This document shows, piece after piece, positions 1 to 4,880 of a DNA stretch of 5,206 nt. Under the pieces are notes generated by a model that did not search any database, was not told the origin of the DNA, and saw only the letters and a list, made by a program, of their open reading frames with translations. This stretch comes from an uncultured Butyricicoccus sp. (GTDB lineage: Bacteria > Bacillota > Clostridia > Oscillospirales > Butyricicoccaceae). The first letter of the stretch is position 1. Every line of letters begins with the position of its first letter. Made by a program: the position numbers and the translations under genes. Location of the stretch: contig CANPPM010000207.1 of the NCBI GenBank assembly GCA_947575935.1, positions 1-5,206 of the forward strand, in the 5' to 3' direction.

Positions 1-36
1 TTTCCGTTGGACAGACGGCCCGCAGCCCTTTTAAGC

Positions 37-40
37 GAGG
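37..40 (+). promoter_or_regulatory. Ribosome binding site fixing the ynbB-like start
   Basis: GAGG sits five bases before the ATG at 46. The reading frame is open to the window edge and a TTG at 7 could be used, but no Shine-Dalgarno sequence can be seen for it. The family's usual N-terminus also fits a start at 46, so ATG 46 is preferred. Confidence 0.7.
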
Positions 41-45
41 TTTTT

Positions 46-1320
46 ATGAATCGTTATTTGGATATTTCGGAGGAAATTTACGCGCTCGGCGAACAGGCCG
101 AGCGCGTTATCGCACCCTATTTTTCGCGCATTGATCGTATCTGTGACCGCAATACGGAAAAGGTGTTGGCCGCCTTCCGCAAGCACCGAGTCAGCGATAA
201 CCTGTTTTCCGGTACAACCGGCTACGGATATGACGATGCAGGACGGGACCGGCTTGATCAGATTTATGCGGAAATTTTTGGGACTGAGGCGGCGTTAGTC
301 CGCATCGGCTTTGTCAACGGTACACACGCGCTCTGCTGCGCGATGTACGCGGCTGTCCGGACCGGTGATGTGGTGCTCAGTGTGACTGGGCCGGCCTATG
401 ACACCCTGCAGAATACCATTACTGGCGATCAGTGTGGCAGCATGAAGGGGTATGGGATTGGTTACCGGCAGGTAGAGTTGCAAGATGGCTTGCCCAATTT
501 GCCTGCGATTGCAGATGCTGCGGCGGATGCTGCGGTCAAGCTGGTTTTTATCCAGCGTTCAAAAGGCTATGCCGTGCGGGAGACCTTGTCCTGCGCGCAG
601 ATCGGGGAGATCTGTGCGGTTGTCCGCCGGGTTAATCCCTCTGCTGTGATTATGGTGGATAACTGCTATGGTGAGTTTGTTGAGGAGCTTGAGCCCTCTC
701 AAATGGGTGCGGATCTGATTGCGGGCTCACTGATTAAGAACCCCGGCGGCGGATTGGCCCCAACCGGCGGTTATATTGCAGGGCGGGCTGATCTGGTCGA
801 AAACGCTTCATATCGGTTGACCGCTCCTGGGATTGGCGGGGAGTGCGGCTGTACAATGGGGCAGAACCGTTTGTTGTATCAGGGTTTGTTCTTGGCGCCG
901 CATACCACAGCGCAGGCGCTTAAGACAGCGATTTTTTGTGCGAAAATGATGGAACTGCTTGGTTTCGAGGTCCGGCCAAGGGCCGAGGAGCTTCGGTATG
1001 ATATTATTCAAACCATTGCGTTCGGTGCGCCTGAGCCGCTGCGGTGTTTTTGCGAGGGGATTCAGTCGGGCGCGCCGGTTGATTCCTTTGTCACCCCCGA
1101 GCCCTGGGCTATGCCGGGGTATGATGACCCGGTGATCATGGCTGCGGGCGCGTTTGTGCAGGGGGCGTCAATTGAGCTATCGGCTGACGCGCCGATGCGT
1201 GAGCCCTATGTATGTTACATGCAGGGGGGATTGACGTATTCTTCGGGTAAGGCTGGTATCCTGCTCGCTGCTGAGCGGATTCGGCAAAAAAGCGGTTCCA
1301 AAGGTGTGTATGGGCGTTGA
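46..1320 (+). CDS. ynbB: PLP-dependent methionine gamma-lyase family protein (YnbB / aluminium-resistance type)
   Basis: A cytoplasmic fold-type I pyridoxal-phosphate enzyme of 424 residues, the normal length for this family (Pfam Met_gamma_lyase, often labelled 'aluminium resistance protein' or 'cystathionine beta-lyase-like'). Seen in the sequence: the family signature TGYGYDDAGRD from residue 58; GTH at 92-94 in the phosphate-binding region; Asp205 and Tyr208 in VDNCYGEF, where the Asp should pair with the cofactor's ring nitrogen; and the Schiff-base lysine Lys231 in SLIKNPGGG. All key positions are intact. The family is thought to act on sulfur amino acids by C-S bond cleavage, but the physiological substrate is not settled, so the reaction is inferred. 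The gene starts at ATG 46 behind GAGG and ends with TGA. In many Bacillota it sits downstream of miaA/hfq; here the upstream neighbour lies outside the window. The next gene follows 86 bases later on the same strand. Confidence 0.93.
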   Translation: MNRYLDISEEIYALGEQAERVIAPYFSRIDRICDRNTEKVLAAFRKHRVSDNLFSGTTGYGYDDAGRDRLDQIYAEIFGTEAALVRIGFVNGTHALCCAMYAAVRTGDVVLSVTGPAYDTLQNTITGDQCGSMKGYGIGYRQVELQDGLPNLPAIADAAADAAVKLVFIQRSKGYAVRETLSCAQIGEICAVVRRVNPSAVIMVDNCYGEFVEELEPSQMGADLIAGSLIKNPGGGLAPTGGYIAGRADLVENASYRLTAPGIGGECGCTMGQNRLLYQGLFLAPHTTAQALKTAIFCAKMMELLGFEVRPRAEELRYDIIQTIAFGAPEPLRCFCEGIQSGAPVDSFVTPEPWAMPGYDDPVIMAAGAFVQGASIELSADAPMREPYVCYMQGGLTYSSGKAGILLAAERIRQKSGSKGVYGR

Positions 1321-1355
1321 AAGGCACGCTTTGGAATGGCAGCGTGTTTCAGTTT

Positions 1356-1391
1356 GCGGCCGGTGTCTTGTGCACGGCCGCTTCTGTGTTT
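1356..1391 (+). terminator. Possible intrinsic terminator or leader hairpin between ynbB-like gene and SLH gene
   Basis: GCGGCCG (1356-1362) is the exact inverse of CGGCCGC (1375-1381), with a 12-base loop, followed by a mixed but T-rich stretch TTCTGTGTTTT. This could terminate transcription after the PLP enzyme gene. It ends only two bases before the AAAGGAG ribosome site of the next gene, so it could instead shape that gene's leader. The T tract is interrupted, which keeps confidence modest. Confidence 0.4.
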
Positions 1392-1406
1392 TGAAAGGAG
1401 AAGCAA

Positions 1407-2501
1407 ATGAAACGGATACTTTGTACGGCATTTGCTGTGGGCATGCTGACGGCTGGGGCGTCTGCCTATCAGCTGCCGCAGGCGGATGCCGCCGGGCATA
1501 TCATTCAGCTGGTGAATGTGAACCGTGATCCGGAGGCGCAGGATCAAATGCTGCAGAAGCTGGGGGTGTTTGCAGCCGGCGATGGGGGTGCAGCATATGA
1601 CCGCGCTTTGACCCGTGCGGAAGGGGCGGAGCTGCTTTTTCGTCTGCTCGGCAGTGAGGAGGGGGGTGCGCATCCCTTTACCGACGTACCCGCATGGGCG
1701 GACCGGGCGGTTGGATGGCTGTACCAAAATAAGCTTGTTTTTGGGGTGTCAGACACTCGATATGGCGCTGCTGAGCCGCTGTCTGCCAGCGGGTTTGCCC
1801 GGCTTCTATCCCGGGCGCTGGATGGGGATGATCGTTTTCTTTATCAGATCCTGCTGCCGTCGGAGGAGGAAGTATTTTTAAATGGGGCGGAATTCCGGCG
1901 GCAGGATGCGGCTGCGATGATAACACGCGCATTTGAGATGCGAAGGCCGTCAGATGATGCGACGTTGGCGCAGATTCTGGTGCAAAGGGGTGTTTTTACC
2001 GCACAGCAACTGGGGGCGGCGGCATGGGATGTGCTGATGCCCGTATATGAGTATGATATGAATGCTTATTTGGCAGGGGTTTGTTTTGCCAGCCGTACCG
2101 GGGAGGGGTTTCAGATGGACAGCTATTCTGCGGCGGAGAGCTGTTCGCTGCCGTATTTTTACGCGTGGAGAACTGAGGGCGGCAAAACCGTGTATTATCA
2201 GATCGACTGCCGGACACTGCAGGAAACCCCTGTAGGGGCGCTGGAAGGGGCGGATGCACGTACAGTGGAATATCAGGTCACGATTGACGGTACGGACTAT
2301 CTCTGGGAGTGTGCCAACCAGAATGGACAGCCCCGGAAAAGCCGTTTGCTTGCCGTACGGGAGGGGCGGCTGGAGGTCGCATTGTGTACGGAGGACGTGG
2401 CTGGCGCTGCTGCGCCACAGCGTCTGGTGAAGGAAGAAGGGCTTTCGATTACCGCCAGCCGAGGGGTATATGTCGTTACAAAGCAGGGTGTCCGGCTGTA
2501 G
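1407..2501 (+). CDS. Secreted S-layer-homology (SLH) domain protein, N-terminal part, ended by in-frame TAG
   Basis: A 364-residue exported protein. The start ATG 1407 has AAAGGAG six bases upstream. Residues 1-20 form a classic signal peptide: MKR, a hydrophobic core, then ASA with cleavage expected before Tyr21. Residues about 44-82 (LGVF, then TRAEGAELLFRLLG) and 91-138 (FTDVPAWADRAVGWLYQNKL, then LSASGFARLLSRAL) are SLH-type repeats. A degenerate third helix pair covers about 157-200. SLH repeats usually anchor proteins to secondary cell-wall polymers. From about residue 205 the protein turns beta-rich (VYEYDMNAYLAGVCF, YYQIDCRTLQ, YQVTIDGTDYLWE), resembling a propeller-like or repetitive ectodomain, though no catalytic motif is recognised. 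The frame stops at TAG 2499-2501, but coding sequence continues in the same frame to 3185, so this is probably the front of one larger gene broken by a nonsense change. The exact role is unknown. Confidence 0.8.
   Translation: MKRILCTAFAVGMLTAGASAYQLPQADAAGHIIQLVNVNRDPEAQDQMLQKLGVFAAGDGGAAYDRALTRAEGAELLFRLLGSEEGGAHPFTDVPAWADRAVGWLYQNKLVFGVSDTRYGAAEPLSASGFARLLSRALDGDDRFLYQILLPSEEEVFLNGAEFRRQDAAAMITRAFEMRRPSDDATLAQILVQRGVFTAQQLGAAAWDVLMPVYEYDMNAYLAGVCFASRTGEGFQMDSYSAAESCSLPYFYAWRTEGGKTVYYQIDCRTLQETPVGALEGADARTVEYQVTIDGTDYLWECANQNGQPRKSRLLAVREGRLEVALCTEDVAGAAAPQRLVKEEGLSITASRGVYVVTKQGVRL
2499..2501 (+). other. In-frame amber (TAG) codon interrupting the SLH-protein gene
   Basis: This TAG lies in frame between the 1407-2501 and 2502-3185 open frames. 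Without it the frame would run uninterrupted for 592 codons. It falls between GVRL and DRAAEPSVLWEG, which together look like one beta-strand unit. Every sense codon one base away is possible; Gln (CAG) and Tyr (TAT/TAC) fit easily. No other gene that ends inside this window uses TAG (they use TGA or TAA). Confidence 0.7.
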
Positions 2502-2522
2502 GACAGGGCGGCCGAGCCTTCC

Positions 2523-3185
2523 GTGCTTTGGGAGGGGGAGGATCTGCAGATTACGTTGGGCTGTACTTATACGGCAAGTACGGTGGAACTGTTAAGGCGT
2601 TCTACAGGGGCGGTGTTGCAAGAGTATTCTGTGCCGCAGGATGGTTCGGGGATGCTCCGGGGGCTTCGTGTCAGTCAGAAGGATTCCCATTTTCTTTTTG
2701 GAGAAGCCGGGTTGTATGAGCGGCGGGGGGAACAGCTGATCCAGCACTATGCTGGGGCGGCGGCGGACTTTGCTGTTGGGCCGGCAGGGTCATCCTTTTA
2801 TATCGTGACCCATGATCCTGGTGAGCGGATTCACGGGATGGGGGGTGAAGGCGGCGACAAGTTGATCCGGATATCCTGTGGGGCGGCTGCGGGTGATCCC
2901 TGTACGGTTCTTGACGATACGTTGGGCCTGAAGATCATGCGGATTGCAGATGATCCGCATAAGGGAAGTAAAATAACCCTGTATCAGATCGAAGAGAGCT
3001 GGGGCAGCTATTATGGTTACACCTATGAATATGATTTCAACGATGACAGCTTGACCGTTACCGATTTTTCAAATCCCCATTTGCAGAAAAGCGGCGACGG
3101 TACGGATCGCTATAAGTGGGATTATATCCGGGCTGAGCAGGAGCGACTGGATGCGCTTCGACGGAAAAAACCGTCTATTCCGTAA
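2523..3185 (+). CDS. C-terminal part of the SLH-domain protein, downstream of the in-frame stop
   Basis: An open frame of 220 residues if started at GTG 2523, in the same frame as the upstream SLH gene and separated from it only by TAG 2499-2501. The seven codons between the stop and the GTG also read as natural protein (DRAAEPS). No good ribosome site precedes GTG 2523 and there is no signal peptide, so it is unlikely to be an independent gene. The content is beta-rich with short repeating strands (ITLGCTYTASTVELLRR; SHFLFGEAGLYERRGEQLI; FYIVTHDPGERI; YYGYTYEYDFNDDSLTV), as expected for a propeller-like ectodomain, and ends in a charged helix (RAEQERLDALRRKK) before TAA. If expressed alone it would stay cytoplasmic and probably misfold. 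The best reading is the second half of a pseudogene, a read-through product, or a gene split by a sequencing error. Function is unknown. Confidence 0.65.
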   Translation: MLWEGEDLQITLGCTYTASTVELLRRSTGAVLQEYSVPQDGSGMLRGLRVSQKDSHFLFGEAGLYERRGEQLIQHYAGAAADFAVGPAGSSFYIVTHDPGERIHGMGGEGGDKLIRISCGAAAGDPCTVLDDTLGLKIMRIADDPHKGSKITLYQIEESWGSYYGYTYEYDFNDDSLTVTDFSNPHLQKSGDGTDRYKWDYIRAEQERLDALRRKKPSIP

Positions 3186-3206
3186 GCTGCGTAGAGTAGA
3201 CCGGTG

Positions 3207-3230
3207 CGGCGGGGCAGCGCCAGCCGTTTT
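3207..3230 (+). terminator. Weak possible terminator after the SLH gene
   Basis: CGGC (3207-3210) can pair with GCCG (3223-3226), or GGCG (3208-3211) with CGCC (3218-3221), followed by TTTT at 3227-3230. The position, 22-45 bases after TAA 3185, is right, but the stem is short. Opposing transcription also meets the strong hairpin just beyond. Confidence 0.25.
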
Positions 3231-3237
3231 GAGCAGG

Positions 3238-3278
3238 ATAAAACAGCAGGGGTCCCGTACGATCTGGTGCGGGACCCC
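3238..3278 (-). terminator. Intrinsic terminator of the manganese catalase gene
   Basis: GGGGTCCCG (3249-3257) and CGGGACCCC (3270-3278) form a perfect 9-bp GC-rich stem with a 12-base loop. Read on the minus strand the hairpin is followed, after a short gap, by TGTTTTAT (3245 to 3238). It lies 23 bases past the catalase stop codon. There is no T tract on the plus side, so it is primarily a minus-strand terminator, though the stem may also block the converging SLH transcript. Confidence 0.75.
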
Positions 3279-3301
3279 CTGCCTATGGGCAGAGAAAGTG
3301 G

Positions 3302-3967
3302 TTACTGTACAAAGGACGGCGCGTGTACTTCGTTCCCGGCGAAGGCGTTTGGACCGGGGTTGGAAAGGGAAAAGTACATTTTAGCCGCCTTGGTCGTACC
3401 GAAATCGCGGTTGGAGCCGGTGTCCTGCACCGCGTTGAAAGCGTCGCGGAACATTTGGTTGTGCGCCTCTTCACGGTTGAGCAGGAAGTCGATGGTTTCA
3501 CGTACCCGTTTGTCGTTGATCTGACGGTATAGATATTCATAGACCACTTTGGCGCGCTGTTCGGACGCGATATTGCTGAGCAGGTCGGCGCACAAGTCGC
3601 CGGTGACGGTTACATAATCGCCTGTCCAGGAATAGCCGGAAGCATTGATCAGGCCGGGGTTCAGCCCTAGCAGCACATGGCTCTCGATCTCGCCGGCCTT
3701 CACTTGATCGGCATCCGTGTCGTGGCCATTGAGCAGGCTGATCGTTTGCGCCACCATTTCCATATGGCCCAGTTCTTCGGCGGCAATGTCCAGGAAGAGG
3801 TCCTTGATTTTGGCATCCTTAATACGGAAGCTTTGGGCCATATATTGCATTGCGGCTTTTAATTCGCCATTGCCGCCGCCAAGCTGCTCCTGCAGCAGAG
3901 CGGCATATTGAGGATTGGGGCGCTCTGCGCCGACTGGATGGAACAGCAGCTTTTCGTGCTTAAACAT
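3302..3967 (-). CDS. Manganese catalase family protein (spore-coat CotJC-like)
   Basis: A ferritin-like four-helix-bundle protein of 221 residues that disproportionates hydrogen peroxide at a dinuclear manganese site. All five metal ligands known from the Lactobacillus plantarum enzyme are present at equivalent places: Glu35 (GGGNGELKAA), Glu65 and His68 (AAEELGHMEM), Glu136 (IASEQRAK) and His169 (NREEAHNQMF). The second-shell Glu166 is also kept, while the residue beside Glu136 is Ser rather than Arg. The N-terminus MFKHEKLLFHPV is typical, which supports ATG 3967 over an in-frame start 16 codons upstream; GAGAGGAG lies ten bases before it. The length is between coat protein CotJC (about 190) and longer soluble Mn catalases (about 265-300), with a short C-terminal tail. 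In endospore formers many members are spore-coat proteins. It is 259 bases downstream of a Spo0A-related small gene on the same strand, which fits a sporulation role, but that remains inference. Confidence 0.93.
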   Translation of the reverse strand: MFKHEKLLFHPVGAERPNPQYAALLQEQLGGGNGELKAAMQYMAQSFRIKDAKIKDLFLDIAAEELGHMEMVAQTISLLNGHDTDADQVKAGEIESHVLLGLNPGLINASGYSWTGDYVTVTGDLCADLLSNIASEQRAKVVYEYLYRQINDKRVRETIDFLLNREEAHNQMFRDAFNAVQDTGSNRDFGTTKAAKMYFSLSNPGPNAFAGNEVHAPSFVQ

Positions 3968-3977
3968 ATTGGGATTG

Positions 3978-3985
3978 CTCCTCTC
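3978..3985 (-). promoter_or_regulatory. Ribosome binding site of the Mn catalase gene
   Basis: On the minus strand GAGAGGAG occupies 3985-3978, ten bases before ATG 3967. It decides between this start and the longer open frame beginning at 4015, which has no comparable site and adds residues not expected in the family. Confidence 0.7.
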
Positions 3986-4001
3986 AAAGTTTTGTTGACG
4001 G

Positions 4002-4030
4002 TAGCTTGCCCGCAAACCGGAAAACGATAC
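4002..4030 (-). promoter_or_regulatory. Weak candidate forespore-sigma promoter upstream of Mn catalase
   Basis: Minus strand: GTATC (4030-4026), a 17-base spacer, then CAAGCTA (4008-4002). Sigma-F/G promoters have roughly G(C/T)AT(A/G), 17-18 bases, then CATnnTA, so this is one mismatch off at each box. The start would fall about 28 bases before the ATG, a sensible distance. Short degenerate boxes arise by chance, so this is only a lead. No good sigma-A promoter was seen for this gene. Confidence 0.2.
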
Positions 4031-4090
4031 CCGGCAGAGCGGTGATCCAACAGTGCAGCTGATTTTGGATGGGGCCGGGGATTAGGCGCC

Positions 4091-4161
4091 GTTTGAAAAA
4101 TGGAAATATGCACAATGGCGGAAAAAGGACCGTTGTTTGGGCGTATTGACATTTTTCAAAC
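4091..4161. repeat. Perfect 12-bp inverted repeat in the intergenic region
   Basis: GTTTGAAAAATG (4091-4102) is the exact inverse of CATTTTTCAAAC (4150-4161), with 47 bases between. The right arm starts inside the TTGACA of a rightward promoter. A smaller pair, TTGTTTG (4133-4139) and CAAACAA (4157-4163), shares the same right arm, so two alternative hairpins or operator pairings are possible. Confidence 0.7.
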
Positions 4162-4173
4162 AAGTCCTAATAT
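4146..4173 (+). promoter_or_regulatory. Strong rightward sigma-A-like promoter, antisense to the 78-residue gene
   Basis: A perfect TTGACA (4146-4151), 16 bases, then TAATAT (4168-4173; four of six consensus positions). The predicted start is near 4180. No convincing plus-strand gene follows: only a 20-codon open frame at 4211-4273 (its peptide has Cys/His in CHCGH and a weak GGGGA upstream), and then the reverse-strand gene at 4227-4463. The promoter may therefore drive an antisense or non-coding RNA. Confidence 0.45.
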
Positions 4174-4226
4174 TTTCTGGCCTCTGTGGGGCTCCTGCTT
4201 TTGGGGACGTATGGAAGGACGGCGCT

Positions 4227-4463
4227 TTAAAAGCAGCTGTCATTGTGGTCACAGTCTATTAAAAGCTGTATGAAAAGATATTCAAGCAGTTCTTCTGGGG
4301 TTGGTATCTGTCCTGTGCTCGGCACCTTCTGCTGAAGCAGGGCTGTGCTTTCACTGCTGTTCGTCCATGCCAATGTGATTGCCTCCTGAATTTCGGCGCG
4401 TATGGCATCAACGGTCGTATCCTTTTGATGGGCAACTGCTTTTAGGGCTTTTTTCGCGTTCAT
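4227..4463 (-). CDS. Small Spo0A C-terminal-domain-like protein (78 residues)
   Basis: Starts at ATG 4463 with AAAAGGAG six bases upstream and ends with TAA. Compared from memory with B. subtilis Spo0A, residues about 9-70 follow the second half of its DNA-binding domain: AVAHQKDTTVDAIRAEIQEA against IAKKYNTTASRVERAIRHA, then AI..AW, a variable stretch, and PTPEELLEYL against the PTNSEF segment. This covers the helix-turn-helix, with the recognition helix at about residues 17-33, but lacks the receiver domain and first half of the effector domain. Several positions that contact DNA in Spo0A differ (the Arg/Glu/Arg run reads Ala/Arg/Ala-like), so it may bind another site or not bind DNA. Short proteins of this type recur in Clostridia, sometimes labelled Spo0A C-terminal; no function is established. 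The tail (IDCDHNDSCF) is Cys/His/Asp-rich. Tandem 0A-like boxes upstream suggest Spo0A control. Confidence 0.8.
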   Translation of the reverse strand: MNAKKALKAVAHQKDTTVDAIRAEIQEAITLAWTNSSESTALLQQKVPSTGQIPTPEELLEYLFIQLLIDCDHNDSCF

Positions 4464-4488
4464 TTTTTTCTCCTTTTACGCGTTTTAT
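4455..4488. repeat. Short hairpin CGCGT/ACGCG around the small gene's start
   Basis: CGCGT (4455-4459) and ACGCG (4478-4482) flank an 18-base loop. On the minus strand the loop holds the complete ribosome site and ATG of the 78-residue gene. On the plus strand the hairpin is followed by TTTTAT, so it could also serve as a weak terminator for an antisense transcript. The 5-bp stem is marginal. Confidence 0.3.
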
Positions 4489-4510
4489 AATAAATTCAAT
4501 CGTTCTTTCT

Positions 4511-4543
4511 ATTATAGTGCACTGCACCCGGCATGATTGTCGA
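4511..4543 (-). promoter_or_regulatory. Promoter of the 78-residue gene with unusually long spacing
   Basis: On the minus strand a perfect TATAAT lies at 4516-4511. The nearest -35-like hexamer, TCGACA (4543-4538), is 21 bases away instead of 17. Normal spacing gives CAATCA, which is poor. The long spacing is characteristic of sigma-A promoters that require Spo0A, such as spoIIG and spoIIE (21-22 bp). The predicted start near 4505 leaves a leader of about 41 bases. Confidence 0.55.
4517..4527. repeat. 11-bp palindrome GTGCACTGCAC in the promoter spacer
   Basis: GTGCA, one central C, TGCAC: a perfect 5-1-5 palindrome that abuts the upstream edge of the minus-strand TATAAT. The position would suit a repressor operator, but no regulator is recognisable from the sequence. 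Confidence 0.4.
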
Positions 4544-4554
4544 AATTTGTCGTT
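4538..4554. promoter_or_regulatory. Tandem Spo0A boxes (0A boxes)
   Basis: An exact 0A box TGTCGAA at 4538-4544, a 3-base gap, then TGTCGTT at 4548-4554 (five of seven). The repeats are head-to-tail with 10-bp periodicity, the arrangement bound by a Spo0A dimer. Their centre is about 41 bases upstream of the predicted start of the 78-residue gene, overlapping its -35 region, as at Spo0A-activated promoters. A rightward target (the response regulator at 4881) is also possible but about 330 bases away. Confidence 0.55.
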
Positions 4555-4864
4555 TTTCACAAGGATACGGGTGAATCGACCGTAAAAAAGTATGTCTGTA
4601 TGGATCAAGGCGCAGTGGCGGAAATTTTTGCCGGCGGTGGAAAAGGATATCGAAACGATAGATCGCCACGTTATACTGAACAGGAAGAGCCTGTTTGCAT
4701 TCTCAGGTTGTTCAAAAACCCTGTTTCGTATCTTCTCAGGGGTTGCTTGACGGACCGGCGTCGTAGCGCTTTGGAGATCCCCAAAAGATTTCTGCAGAGG
4801 GATTTTCAGCGGGTGGCGGACGCCTTTGCCCGCCGGCATTTCTGTGAATGCGAAACCGGTCGTA
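4555..4864. other. Region without a convincing gene between the small gene's promoter and the response regulator
   Basis: Several frames stay open but none looks like a known protein. An ATG at 4600 would give 97 residues ending at 4893, overlapping the response regulator start. An ATG at 4592 gives 52 residues ending at TGA 4750, and that same frame then stays open to TAG 4876. Neither has a visible ribosome site. A small hairpin AACAGG/CCTGTT occurs at 4679-4684/4690-4695. No clear promoter for the response regulator was found; TTGACG at 4747-4752 lacks a matching -10. Confidence 0.4.
4592..4750 (+). CDS. Doubtful 52-residue open frame
   Basis: Begins MSVWIKAQWRKFLPAVEKD and ends FRIFSGVA before TGA 4748-4750. 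It is basic and aromatic-rich, with codon choice similar to the neighbouring genes, but it has no Shine-Dalgarno sequence (a TAA lies just upstream at 4583) and no recognisable family. The frame continues open after the TGA to a second stop at 4874-4876, just before the response regulator's ribosome site, so it might be a decayed gene. It could equally be chance. Confidence 0.15.
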   Translation: MSVWIKAQWRKFLPAVEKDIETIDRHVILNRKSLFAFSGCSKTLFRIFSGVA

Positions 4865-4880
4865 GAGGAGGAGTAGAGAT

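Noticed and set aside
2..34. A frame reading FRWTDGPQPF then TAA, possibly the tail of an upstream gene 11 bases before the ynbB-like start.
   Set aside because: The spacing would suit an operon (miaA or hfq is a common neighbour), but ten residues are too few to recognise and other frames are also open, so no gene is called.
7..45. TTG at 7 as an earlier start for the PLP enzyme.
   Set aside because: No ribosome site, and the 13 extra residues are not expected in the family; ATG 46 behind GAGG is better.
3968..4015. Longer N-terminus for the Mn catalase from the start at 4015.
   Set aside because: The strong GAGAGGAG lies inside this stretch, and homologues begin with MFKHEK, matching ATG 3967.
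4045..4070. Inverted repeat ATCCAA/TTGGAT as a terminator of the 78-residue gene.
   Set aside because: Only 6 bp, with a 14-base loop and no T tract on either strand; no clear terminator for that gene was found.
4107..4113. A perfect sigma-E-like -35 (GCATATT on the minus strand) upstream of the Mn catalase.
   Set aside because: No -10 resembling CATACAnT at 13-15 bases downstream.
4408..4839. A 143-residue minus-strand open frame spanning the Spo0A-like gene's promoter.
   Set aside because: It runs through the promoter, 0A boxes and start of the better-supported gene in another frame, has no ribosome site and resembles no family.
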